Shown: positions 46,266 through 54,116 of the stretch, one piece after another
Numbering within the stretch: the first letter of the stretch is position 1
Layout: the number at the start of each line of letters is the position of its first letter
Assembly: GCA_029239675.1 (NCBI GenBank)
Contig: JARBUM010000012.1
Span: forward strand, 1-59,928
Source of the DNA: Pelosinus sp.
GTDB taxonomy: Bacteria; Bacillota; Negativicutes; DSM-13327
Direction: 5' to 3'
Length of the DNA: 59,928 bases
The notes under the pieces: model-generated
The model's input: the letters and a program-made list of their open reading frames with translations, nothing else
Database searches by the model: none
What the model was told of the DNA's origin: nothing
Made by a program: the position numbers and the translations under genes

Positions 46266-48062
46266 TCAAGTACGATACTGATTGATATCTTCACCGAAAT
46301 GCTGGATCATAACCTTAAATTCACCGATTTTCCCCATCATATCCTGTAGCTTATCATTATAGACTTGGACAGAAGCACTCACTTCCTGGCTAGCAGCTGA
46401 GTTTTCTTCTGAAATAGCTGCCAAGGATTCTATTTTACCATATACCTGGCTAAGTCCCGTCATTTCGTGTTCCAACTTCCCAATCATTTCAACAATATTC
46501 GTAGCAACATTATGTACGTTGTCTACGTTACGACTATTTTTTGCCACCACTACATTGAGTTGCTGGCTTTCCACTGCCAACACATCATATTCTTCTTCAA
46601 TCATAGACACCACACCACTAATAATATCCATCAAGACTTTCAAATCACTCGTAATGCTATCAGAATGATGATGTGACTGTTCCGCAAGCTTACGTACTTC
46701 TTCTGCAACAACGGCAAAACCCCTGCCTTGCTCCCCTGCTCGCGCTGCCTCTATGGCTGCGTTAAGGGCCAATAGATTGGTTTGCCCTGCAATAGCCGCA
46801 ACCATCCCAGTAATCTCTGTAATTTTAGTAGCTTGGGACTGAAGATTTTCTGCTGATTCCTTTACTTCAGCAAATTTTTGTAAACTATGTTCTAATTTAG
46901 CCCCTGATGCCTCGACTTCACCAAAACCTTGATTGATTTCAGCAACGGCTGTTTCTAGCTGGATTTTATTACGATTTTGCTCTACAACAAAAGTCTTCAA
47001 GGTTTCTAAATTACCACTTAAAATGCCAACTGCGTCTGTAGTTTCCATTGCTTGATTACCAGCAGCAGTTGCTACATCATACACCACACCCGATATACTA
47101 CGAGAAGTGTTCTTCATATTATCCGCCAGCGCATTAAAATCATCTGCATATTTATCCATTTCGTCTGCAGTACCCTTAAACCCTACAAACTCACGCTTTA
47201 AACGTTTTTTGTACAAGGATAGTCCTTGCATGATAACTTCAAACTCATCACCAGTATGTAGATTGATTTCATTGAAGTACTTCCGGTCCTGAATGTTCTT
47301 AATTTCTTCTTGAATCGCAGCAAAAGGTGCTAATAGAAAAGAAGCGACAAAACCTGCAATTCCACCACTAACCACTGCTGACCACATAGGAACAGAAATA
47401 CCGAAAAGCGCTATTATTCCATCTACTACAGCAGTTATGAGGGTAGCTGCTACGCCTATTTTCACTGGCAAGCTTTTGATAAAACCAAAAGACAGCAACT
47501 TACTAATACGATATGTTTTATTATATGTAATGGGCTTAGAGAAGCGAATCTTTAGCTTTATATGCTCAGCAGACTTCTCTAAAACTTCCGTTTTAATCTC
47601 TTCTTTGAAATGCTCTGCGCCACCGAGAAGAAGGCCATTGAGATAGCCAAACATTCCTCTCTTTGATTTATAACTAAAGATTGCCTCATATTCGGAAATG
47701 GGCTCAATTAAAAGTTCTGGCGGATTGGCCCCAGGAATTCTTTGTACCACGACAACATGTACGTCATACATGGATCGTAAAAAAGAATAGAAGGTTTCCT
47801 GCTGAAAAAACGCTGGGTAGGCAGCTAAAAAAGCTTTAATGTTATCCTTGCCAATGATTAACCAAATATCATCCTCTGATTTTCCAAGAGTTGACGACAG
47901 GGACGTTATGAATTTCTTTACCCCGCCATCATCAATATCTTCCGTTGGCATGATAATACGATCCTTCGCCCATCCCGCACTTGCCATAGCTTTATTAACG
48001 ACTTCTTGTCCCCACATATTGCGAGCAGTACTTGTCCAAGTAGCAACAACTGTTCCCTTCAT
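46266..48062 (-). CDS. H-NOX (heme NO/O2-binding) methyl-accepting chemotaxis protein
   Basis: 598 residues from the ATG at 48062 behind GGAGTGATGGTT. Residues 1-180 are a heme H-NOX domain aligning without gaps to family numbering: W9, N74, proximal H102 (MYDVHVVVV), P115, the heme-propionate motif Y131-x-S133-x-R135 (YKSKRGM), and distal Y140. Two membrane helices follow (about 205-250), then a linker and a full MCP domain with [38 protein letters not shown]. The Trp-Asn-Tyr pocket is the O2-binding type described for Caldanaerobacter Tar4H. It signals gas binding to CheA/CheW. It diverges from a siroheme protein gene. Confidence 0.95.
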   Translation of the reverse strand: MKGTVVATWTSTARNMWGQEVVNKAMASAGWAKDRIIMPTEDIDDGGVKKFITSLSSTLGKSEDDIWLIIGKDNIKAFLAAYPAFFQQETFYSFLRSMYDVHVVVVQRIPGANPPELLIEPISEYEAIFSYKSKRGMFGYLNGLLLGGAEHFKEEIKTEVLEKSAEHIKLKIRFSKPITYNKTYRISKLLSFGFIKSLPVKIGVAATLITAVVDGIIALFGISVPMWSAVVSGGIAGFVASFLLAPFAAIQEEIKNIQDRKYFNEINLHTGDEFEVIMQGLSLYKKRLKREFVGFKGTADEMDKYADDFNALADNMKNTSRSISGVVYDVATAAGNQAMETTDAVGILSGNLETLKTFVVEQNRNKIQLETAVAEINQGFGEVEASGAKLEHSLQKFAEVKESAENLQSQATKITEITGMVAAIAGQTNLLALNAAIEAARAGEQGRGFAVVAEEVRKLAEQSHHHSDSITSDLKVLMDIISGVVSMIEEEYDVLAVESQQLNVVVAKNSRNVDNVHNVATNIVEMIGKLEHEMTGLSQVYGKIESLAAISEENSAASQEVSASVQVYNDKLQDMMGKIGEFKVMIQHFGEDINQYRT

Positions 48063-48213
48063 AACCATCACTCCATTTTAAATATCTAACAACAATATCT
48101 CATCTATGTTTATGCAATAAATACAGATTTCGCTATTTTTTTCCAAATCCCTGCAATTTAAAATCATTATTATCTAACAAGTAATTATTCAAATTTTACT
48201 ATTATACTATATT

Positions 48214-48229
48214 TGTGATATCCGTCACA
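48214..48229. promoter_or_regulatory. CRP/FNR-family operator (HcpR-like)
   Basis: TGTGA, 6 bases, TCACA is a perfect palindrome of the CRP/FNR superfamily; HcpR regulators of anaerobes use nearly the same site. Its centre (48221.5) is about 40 bases upstream of the start predicted from the -10 at 48250, the class II activator position. Confidence 0.7.
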
Positions 48230-48249
48230 GACTATGCTAATCATCTATT

Positions 48250-48255
48250 TATAAT
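48250..48255 (+). promoter_or_regulatory. -10 element of siroheme protein gene
   Basis: TATAAT with no good -35; the operator at 48214-48229 occupies the -35 area, as in activator-dependent promoters. Confidence 0.5.
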
Positions 48256-48296
48256 AAAAGTGGAATCATATCATTACTATTTAAGGAGGATCTACC

Positions 48297-48965
48297 ATGA
48301 CAATACCATTGGCTAACATTCCTTTTCTAAACAAAAAAATTAAATTTCCTGTCACGCCCCATATTCCTGGCGGCTTAACTACTTCTTCTCAACTTAGGCA
48401 AATTGCCGATATCGCTGATCAATACAATGCCTCATTGAAGATCGTAGGAAATACGATTACCATTATCGGACTGAACCTTGCAGATGGAGAAAAAGCCATT
48501 GCTGAGCTTGGTTGCCAAGGTGAATCCTTCATTGCTAAGGCCGTTCGCGCTGTAGCCTTTTGTCCAGGAAAGCCAGATTGTCCTAGAGCCCTACAAGATA
48601 GCTCTACCTTGGGACTTGCTCTTGATAAAGAATTCTTTGGTCAAGAGTTACCCAGTAAAGTACGTATCGGTGTCAGCGGATGCCCTAATTGCTGTATTGA
48701 GCCATTAGTAAAAGATATTGGCATGTATGGTACTGCCAAAGGCTACACCTTAGTCGTTGGCGGTAATTCAGGTTTTTCGGCACAGATAGCAACTCCCGTC
48801 GCAGAGAAAGTTCCCGCTGATGAAATTCCTTCCATTGTGAATTCCATCTTAACCTACTTCCGGCAACATGGAAAAAGCAAGGAACGTTTGGGACAGCTTA
48901 TTGACAGACTTGGCTGGGATCATTTTACCAAAGAAACTATCCCAGAGAAGTATCAAAAGAAATAA
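48297..48965 (+). CDS. Stand-alone siroheme/[4Fe-4S] protein of the nitrite/sulfite reductase family
   Basis: 222 residues. A ferredoxin-like half domain at about 15-75 is followed by one siroheme-cluster domain with the ligand pattern C89-x5-C95 (FCPGKPDCPRAL) and C129-x3-C133 (GVSGCPNCCIEP, with an extra Cys at 132). Full assimilatory reductases have two repeats and about 500 residues; this has one, like small Dsr-like proteins of anaerobes. It may reduce nitrite or sulfite, or act in siroheme chemistry. The ribosome site is AAGGAGGATCTACC. A CRP/FNR-type operator suggests redox, NO or nitrite control. Confidence 0.85.
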   Translation: MTIPLANIPFLNKKIKFPVTPHIPGGLTTSSQLRQIADIADQYNASLKIVGNTITIIGLNLADGEKAIAELGCQGESFIAKAVRAVAFCPGKPDCPRALQDSSTLGLALDKEFFGQELPSKVRIGVSGCPNCCIEPLVKDIGMYGTAKGYTLVVGGNSGFSAQIATPVAEKVPADEIPSIVNSILTYFRQHGKSKERLGQLIDRLGWDHFTKETIPEKYQKK

Positions 48966-48975
48966 TAGAATAAAT

Positions 48976-49006
48976 AAAAGCACTTGCTAAAATTGCAAGT
49001 GCTTTT
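48976..49006. terminator. Terminator of siroheme protein gene
   Basis: AAAAGCACTTGC and GCAAGTGCTTTT pair around seven bases, 11 bases after the stop. Confidence 0.85.
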
Positions 49007-49077
49007 GTCTATTCTAGTAATCTATCAACTTCGCGTTTCACCGTTTCTCCAAAGAATACTTACATTTCTAACATAAT

Positions 49078-49199
49078 AAAAAAACCCGCTTTCGCGAGAA
49101 CGTCTTCATTAGATATTCGGGGCAACGGAGTTCCCCCAAGATTATCTCAGCATCCACCCCAACACTAAGTAATCATTAACTCCGTTGCTTCATTATCTA
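49078..49199 (-). ncRNA. Candidate structured RNA with its own terminator
   Basis: Read on the minus strand from 49199: TAGATA pairs with TATCTA (49110-49115); after an internal loop GCAACGGAGTT pairs perfectly with AACTCCGTTGC (49122-49132); inside, GATTA-CTTAG pairs with CTGAG-A-TAATC around a 14-base G-rich loop. A separate hairpin CTCGC-GAAA-GCGGG (49085-49098) follows, with seven T. The GNRA loop and T run only make sense on this strand. It lies about 100 bases downstream of citXG, so it may be its 3' UTR or an independent RNA. No known class was recognised. Confidence 0.5.
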
Positions 49200-49302
49200 T
49201 TCTACCACAAAACTCATAACTATTAAAGCGTAAACATAACTCTTTCGTGAAAACTTTATCTTTTTTTCTATCTATAGATTTTACCCAATGACCAATTCTT
49301 CT

Positions 49303-50664
49303 TTATAAACAATGTAAGAACCAAGTCACGGCCAATAAATCTGCCACACCACCAGGACTGACATTTTGTAAAATGAATTCCTTATCTAAATCCTCACATT
49401 TCTTTCTACCCTCATCCGTCTCCATACCGCCTGCCTGGATCACCATCTGTGCCTGCTCACGCACCCATACTCTCATCTTATCAGGATGGTGACGGTGCAT
49501 GACGGTAGTATCATCTACACAAGTCATGAGCACCAACAACGTGTATATCAACGCATCATTGACTGACGACCCTTTGCCCAAAGCCTCACGTAAGGCTGGT
49601 AAAGCCTTATCTTTTACTGCTGGCAATCCTGCTGCCAGTTCTCCCCGAATACCCGTAATTCCATAGGTAATATATAAACGTTCACCTGCAGTTAGCTGCT
49701 CTAAACTCTTATGTACAGCCCCTGCCAACTCTCTTTCTACAATCCCCGCTACCATAAGAGATGCATTTCTCAAAACAGCTTCTGCTGTCACTGGCAATGA
49801 ACGTCTCTGGAGCCACCCTGCTATCCCAGCCATAATTCCGAGTAAGAAAATCAGTCCTTTTTGCGTGTTAACCCCTTTAGTAGCGGCTAACATAGCTTGT
49901 TCTCCCTCTAAACCGATAATCCTGAGTACGGGCAGCAACTCTTCCACATCTCCCTCATGGAGAATGCCAGCCTGAGCACAGCGATTCATAGAACCACTAA
50001 GGGCCGCGGAACTTGCCATAAAGCTATAAAAATCCATATCTTGGTGAGCACCGCTATTGACGCGGTCCACCAAACCTGGCGAAGGAGTACATGTCACTTC
50101 ATATAACATAGCTTCAATGGCCAAAGCCCCAATCTTTTCTGCAGCAGGGCTGATAAACCTCGATTCATGTGCCTTAAATCCGTTCAACAACTTTCTCACA
50201 ACACCTAGTAAGTCTTCCTGACTATGAAGCCCTTTTCTTCTACATAATATAAACTCCCCACCACAGACAAAACAACCCCGCCCTTTGCCCTCGTCGCGCC
50301 GGGATAGTAGTATACCCGTTCTGTCGAATACATCTATGTCCAGCAGTCGCGAGAAAGAATGGGTCTCTTCTATCTTCATTGCTGCTTGTTTCACTAACCA
50401 GCCTTCATTATCAATTGCTAGTAAAGCCTCTGGCCCTGTTAATACATTAACATGTTCCTCTGCCAATACCGCAAACTGCTTTTTAACTTCTTGTACTGCA
50501 TAATCCCTAAGTCGTCTAAGAATAGGAGTATCTTTTAATGCCCCTGGCATATTAATCGTAATGCTAACAACTACTGCTTTATGCTTTTCTTTGAATTCTT
50601 GTTGTCTTGTAGCCCTAGCTTCTTTTGCTGCTAAGACATCTTCCAATGTAAGCTCTTTAGTCAT
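49303..50664 (-). CDS. citXG: CitX-CitG fusion (citrate lyase prosthetic-group synthesis)
   Basis: 453 residues. The first 170 match CitX (apo-citrate lyase phosphoribosyl-dephospho-CoA transferase): VVVSITINMPGALKDTPILRRLR, LLDIDVFDRTG and GCFVCGGEF. The rest is CitG (triphosphoribosyl-dephospho-CoA synthase): YEVTCTPSPGLVDRVNSGAHQDMDFYSFMASSAAL and DDTTVMHRH. Together they make and attach the lyase cofactor. The lyase genes citDEF are not in the window. Transcribed alone. Confidence 0.92.
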   Translation of the reverse strand: MTKELTLEDVLAAKEARATRQQEFKEKHKAVVVSITINMPGALKDTPILRRLRDYAVQEVKKQFAVLAEEHVNVLTGPEALLAIDNEGWLVKQAAMKIEETHSFSRLLDIDVFDRTGILLSRRDEGKGRGCFVCGGEFILCRRKGLHSQEDLLGVVRKLLNGFKAHESRFISPAAEKIGALAIEAMLYEVTCTPSPGLVDRVNSGAHQDMDFYSFMASSAALSGSMNRCAQAGILHEGDVEELLPVLRIIGLEGEQAMLAATKGVNTQKGLIFLLGIMAGIAGWLQRRSLPVTAEAVLRNASLMVAGIVERELAGAVHKSLEQLTAGERLYITYGITGIRGELAAGLPAVKDKALPALREALGKGSSVNDALIYTLLVLMTCVDDTTVMHRHHPDKMRVWVREQAQMVIQAGGMETDEGRKKCEDLDKEFILQNVSPGGVADLLAVTWFLHCL

Positions 50665-50685
50665 ATTAACACTCCATTTTACGAA

Positions 50686-51510
50686 CTACTTCTTCTGCAC
50701 GGAGGAGAGGATTTCTACTACTTTGTGAATTAAGGATTTATTCAAATATTGACGATTTTTGCAGGTGAGAATATAATGATGCAATCGATTATCAGGAAAT
50801 AATATAGGTACACTACTGTTATGAACCTTCACATGCACCGCTTGATTCGTAAATAAAACAATGCCTTCCACCCAGACGTTAATACCTTGCTCTTTCAAGA
50901 ATTTAGATAGTTTATACACTTGTCCTTTTACCTGCTTAATAGGATTCGACATTTTCTTTGAGTATTTTCCGCCGCCTCGTCCTACTTTATGCTGCATCCA
51001 CTCTGCATCTTGTGCATCCCCCACGATATGACCATTGTGGTTTTTCACTTCTACTACATATACACCTTTCATGCCTACAATAATCAAATCTGTTTCTTGA
51101 CTATAATTTTGATAAGAAATATTTACATTGGTAAATACATGATAATCATCAGGAAGATTTAGCGCTTCTACTAAGCCCATATTCTCCCCTTTGGCACCAA
51201 AACGAAAAATGACACCTCGCCTGATATAATAACTAGATAAAACAATAAATAAGATAAGAGGGGTCAGATAATACCAGCTATCTACCTGCAATTTATGCAC
51301 AAACATTAAGTAAAATGACAAAACTACTAGGACTAACATTAGTATTCCCGCAATTAAACTACGAGTAGCTTTGCGACTTAGATTGTTTCTACCTTTATAA
51401 AATTGAGCCATACCTTTTACTCCCTTGCTTTCTAACCGGCTATCTTTGGCCTTATTGTCTTTATTGTACAAGATTTCTTTCAGCCAAGATACTAAATTCT
51501 GTTTAGACAC
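50686..51510 (-). CDS. NERD-domain membrane protein
   Basis: 274 residues from a GTG at 51510. Two membrane helices lie at about 48-70 and 80-95. The NERD (nuclease-related) domain follows: FGAKGENMGLVEALNLPDDYHVFTNVNI, then ETDLIIVGMKGVYVVEVKNHNG, a PD-(D/E)xK-like core with D, E-x-K, and QVKGQVYKLSKFL. Activity of such proteins is mostly untested. Its ribosome site GGAGG is in the 3' arm of a hairpin (51511-51541). It lies 21 bases before citXG in transcription order. Confidence 0.88.
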   Translation of the reverse strand: MSKQNLVSWLKEILYNKDNKAKDSRLESKGVKGMAQFYKGRNNLSRKATRSLIAGILMLVLVVLSFYLMFVHKLQVDSWYYLTPLILFIVLSSYYIRRGVIFRFGAKGENMGLVEALNLPDDYHVFTNVNISYQNYSQETDLIIVGMKGVYVVEVKNHNGHIVGDAQDAEWMQHKVGRGGGKYSKKMSNPIKQVKGQVYKLSKFLKEQGINVWVEGIVLFTNQAVHVKVHNSSVPILFPDNRLHHYILTCKNRQYLNKSLIHKVVEILSSVQKK

Positions 51511-51541
51511 AAAAAAACCTCCACAAATAGGAGGTTTTTTT
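51511..51541 (-). terminator. Hairpin: terminator of upstream gene that also buries the NERD ribosome site
   Basis: On the minus strand AAAAAAACCTCC pairs perfectly with GGAGGTTTTTTT around TATTTGT. The U-rich 3' arm makes it an intrinsic terminator for the 44-residue gene, and its GGAGG is the ribosome site of the NERD gene, whose GTG follows directly. Confidence 0.75.
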
Positions 51542-51576
51542 CTTTTAGCATGATTTTATTCGATAATATCTTTTTC

Positions 51577-51711
51577 TTACTTCCTATCTAAATGATCCGC
51601 AATACGTCTCAATGATTTTGCAATATGATATAGCAGATAGAAGAAACCACCTGTTGCAACAACATGAGCTACACCAAAGGCGACACCAACTACAGGATTT
51701 CCATGCATCAT
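51577..51711 (-). CDS. 44-residue single-span membrane protein
   Basis: Starts MMHGNPVVGVAFGVAHVVAT, continues GGFFYLLYHIAKSL and ends RRIADHLDRK. One hydrophobic helix (about 6-29) is followed by a short basic amphipathic tail. GGAGGAGAG lies four bases before the first of two adjacent ATG codons, and a strong terminator follows. No family recognised. Coding status is well supported by these signals. Confidence 0.72.
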   Translation of the reverse strand: MMHGNPVVGVAFGVAHVVATGGFFYLLYHIAKSLRRIADHLDRK

Positions 51712-51816
51712 AATTCTCTCCTCCAAATTTAGGATATCTTTATTATCACATGTATCTATGACAAAACGATGACAATGAAAAGACTGTCAGCAGCATCTAT
51801 GAACAAAAATGTTATT

Positions 51817-52443
51817 TTAAAAGGTGTAACGCAAACCTAGTTTAAATTTACTATCTTCTACATTATAACCCAAGGCAACACCGATATACTTACCATCCTT
51901 GCTCATTTTTTTGCTAATATCAGCACTAATTTCTTGCAGTTTCAAATTTCCATGTATTGTCTTTGACCAATCTGGATATATTGTTACGCCACGCACTATT
52001 TTTTTATAAGCATATACATTATATTGGTTTAGGGTAATTTGTGTATCTGGTGACAATTTTTCTATTTCTTTACTATCCAGCTTTTTATCTGGTTCATTAG
52101 GGTTAGTTACTATAGCGAAATCTGCATCACGCTTTTTTCTTTCCACTTCTATAACCTTCAATACTTCTACCGGTACCGTCTTAATAATGGTGTCTGGCGG
52201 TTTATTTTTTAAAGCTGCAATTTGTCCTGCTGCCTCCTCTAGTTGAGATTGCAACATATAAATATGAGCCTCCTTAGCTGCTAATGCTACACCACTAGCA
52301 GTCTCAGACTGCTTTTGACTTTCATATATGACAGACTTTTTCGTATACTGCTGCCAATAATAATACCCAACCCCGCCCAGCAAGGCCACAACTATCATAA
52401 CTACTACATAACGTTTTATAACCTCCGTTTTCCATGTATCCAT
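51817..52443 (-). CDS. Membrane-anchored hypothetical protein with coiled coil
   Basis: 208 residues. An N-terminal helix (about 12-30) anchors it, followed by a coiled-coil stretch (about 40-80, SGVALAAKEAHIYMLQSQLEEAAGQIAALKN), a linker, then a C-terminal beta-rich part ending GVALGYNVEDSKFKLGLRYTF. The end resembles a beta-hairpin of the barrel type with a final Phe. It probably faces the periplasm. Family not recognised. Diverges from the dapB-like gene. Confidence 0.72.
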   Translation of the reverse strand: MDTWKTEVIKRYVVVMIVVALLGGVGYYYWQQYTKKSVIYESQKQSETASGVALAAKEAHIYMLQSQLEEAAGQIAALKNKPPDTIIKTVPVEVLKVIEVERKKRDADFAIVTNPNEPDKKLDSKEIEKLSPDTQITLNQYNVYAYKKIVRGVTIYPDWSKTIHGNLKLQEISADISKKMSKDGKYIGVALGYNVEDSKFKLGLRYTF

Positions 52444-52636
52444 TCTTTTTCACCACCACATAAAATATCCACTCTCAGTTATAGTATGCAACCATTTTTG
52501 CAATTGATCAGCACTGGAATAACCTCCATGCCTTGCTTTATAACATTCAAACTCTGTCCAATATTACACCTATTACTATGGTTTTATATTTTATTATTTC
52601 AATATTATCCCATTTATAGGATTAAAAGGATTTTCA

Positions 52637-52665
52637 TTGACTTACTGACAACTCAATGATACTAT
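52637..52665 (+). promoter_or_regulatory. Sigma-A promoter of dapB-like gene
   Basis: TTGACT, 17 bases, TACTAT, ending 35 bases before the start codon. Confidence 0.7.
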
Positions 52666-52699
52666 AGGGTTGTTAGTAATTATATAGGGGGCGGATAAT

Positions 52700-53518
52700 G
52701 TGAGAATTGCATTAGTAGGATTAGGTAGAACGGGAAAAATTGTGGCAGAATATCTTCTTTCACAAGGTGTGCTCTGCATGGTATTATGTAGGCCAAATAA
52801 TACTAATGCTAATAAGGATATTGGCGAATTACTCAATCGCAAAGATACGGGCATTGTAGTGGAAACAAGCGATCATTTAGAACGAAAGCTATTTCAATAC
52901 AAACCAGATATTCTTATCGATTTCTCATGTTCGAGTTTTTTAACCGATAATATTCATATCATCGAAAAATGTGGTGTAAGTGTGATTACAGCAGTAACTG
53001 GCTACGATTCAGCAGAATTGGAGAAGATAAAAAATGTAGCACAAAAAGGTAATATCGGGGTTGTTGTGGCTCCCAATATCACTTATGGTGTTAATATATT
53101 AATGATGATGACCGAAATTGCAGCAGAATTAATGAATGACTATGATTTTGAAATTTATGAAGAACACCATAAACATAAAAAAGACAGTCCTTCAGGAACT
53201 GCTAAAAAAATTGCTATCAAAATACAAGAAAACTTAAATCGCAGTGAGAAAATCCCCACACATGCCGTTCGAGCTGGCGGCATTGTCGGTAAGCATAAAG
53301 TCATGATTTGTGGCGAATTTGATTCCATTGAAATATCTCATCAATCTTACTCTAGAAAAGCATTTGCCGAAGGTGCTTATAAAGTATCCCAGTTTCTTAT
53401 GGGAAAAACGGGTTTTTATGAAATGAGCGACGTTTTTGAACACGAACGAGAAAATAGAAGGCGTATTCTTGCTCTAAACAAAAGAATGGAAGATGTCAGT
53501 ATTTTGAACTTAGCGTAG
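52700..53518 (+). CDS. dapB: 4-hydroxy-tetrahydrodipicolinate reductase-like protein (DapB family)
   Basis: 272 residues from a GTG at 52700 behind GGGGGCGG. DapB reduces hydroxy-tetrahydrodipicolinate in lysine and diaminopimelate synthesis. The catalytic region EIYEEHHKHKKDSPSGTAKKIA keeps the His-His and Lys. Differences from typical DapB: the nucleotide loop is ALVGLGRTGK instead of GxxGRMGR, and RAGDIVGEH reads RAGGIVGKH. No other lysine genes are near, so it may be a diverged paralogue. The product also feeds dipicolinate in spore formers. Confidence 0.82.
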   Translation: MRIALVGLGRTGKIVAEYLLSQGVLCMVLCRPNNTNANKDIGELLNRKDTGIVVETSDHLERKLFQYKPDILIDFSCSSFLTDNIHIIEKCGVSVITAVTGYDSAELEKIKNVAQKGNIGVVVAPNITYGVNILMMMTEIAAELMNDYDFEIYEEHHKHKKDSPSGTAKKIAIKIQENLNRSEKIPTHAVRAGGIVGKHKVMICGEFDSIEISHQSYSRKAFAEGAYKVSQFLMGKTGFYEMSDVFEHERENRRRILALNKRMEDVSILNLA

Positions 53519-53533
53519 AAAATCTGTTATAAT
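53504..53533 (+). promoter_or_regulatory. Sigma-A promoter of 35-residue gene
   Basis: TTGAAC, 18 bases, TATAAT. The -35 lies inside the last codons of the dapB-like gene. The start codon is 40 bases downstream. Confidence 0.65.
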
Positions 53534-53572
53534 ATATATGTATACTACAACTCTACCTATGGAGGTGATCAT

Positions 53573-53680
53573 ATGGGAAAAGGATCTCCTAAAGTTACTT
53601 ATAAGAACATTAAGACTGCAGTGAAAAGCACACAGTTCTTCGTTGACAAAAATGCGCCGAAAAAGCCAACAAAAAAATAA
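53573..53680 (+). CDS. 35-residue highly basic protein
   Basis: Sequence runs MGKGSPKVTYKNIKTAVKST, then QFFVDKNAPKKPTKK: ten lysines, no acidic cluster, and no hydrophobic segment. The ATG at 53573 follows GGAGGTGATCAT, near-consensus for a ribosome site. It has its own promoter at 53504-53533 and a strong terminator at 53720-53756, so it is a complete transcription unit. No family recognised; nucleic-acid or spore association is only a guess from charge. Confidence 0.7.
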   Translation: MGKGSPKVTYKNIKTAVKSTQFFVDKNAPKKPTKK

Positions 53681-53719
53681 GATCTATAAACGCCTATCTT
53701 TTCTATGCAGCCATTGATT

Positions 53720-53756
53720 AAAAAGCTCCTGTAAGAATTCCTACAGGAGCTTTTTG
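53720..53756 (+). terminator. Terminator of 35-residue gene
   Basis: AAAAAGCTCCTGTA and TACAGGAGCTTTTT pair around a short loop. Confidence 0.88.
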
Positions 53757-53880
53757 CAATCTAGTCAGAATACTAGTCCTTATCAGTAAAGATCTAGGCA
53801 ACTCTATCTTTTTGTTAAAAAGCCTTTCTTTCACCCCAGTCACCACCGCTACATATGGTATCCGTTAATTGTTTATCTTA

Positions 53881-54065
53881 GAAGAAGGAATGGCTGCTGA
53901 AGAAATCCCCTAACAAGAAGTCTATTTGTGGATTGCCGTGTTTTCGGGAGTCATGTTACAGCCCTTAACTCAGCATCCTTATTCTCATGAAGTTTTACCG
54001 GACATCAGACTCTTAAAAATAGCGTGATGGAAATTGTGCGTAAGTTACTTGAGGAAAAGGTATAA
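53881..54065 (+). pseudogene. Remnant of a TetR-type regulator C-terminus (possible)
   Basis: One frame reads EEGMAAEEIP, a TAA stop, then QEVYLWIAVFSGVMLQPLTQHPYSHEVLPDIRLLK; after a frame change near 54015 it continues NSVMEIVRKLLEEKV and stops at 54065. The joined text resembles the last helices of TetR/AcrR regulators. Neither a start nor a DNA-binding domain was found in 53757-53880, so only a degraded fragment remains. It ends about 50 bases before aas, where a TetR-type regulator of lipid genes would be expected. Confidence 0.4.
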
Positions 54066-54116
54066 TAATAGCTACTATTTCTATAAGACGTCATTATAGG
54101 ATGAGGAGGTAAAAAA

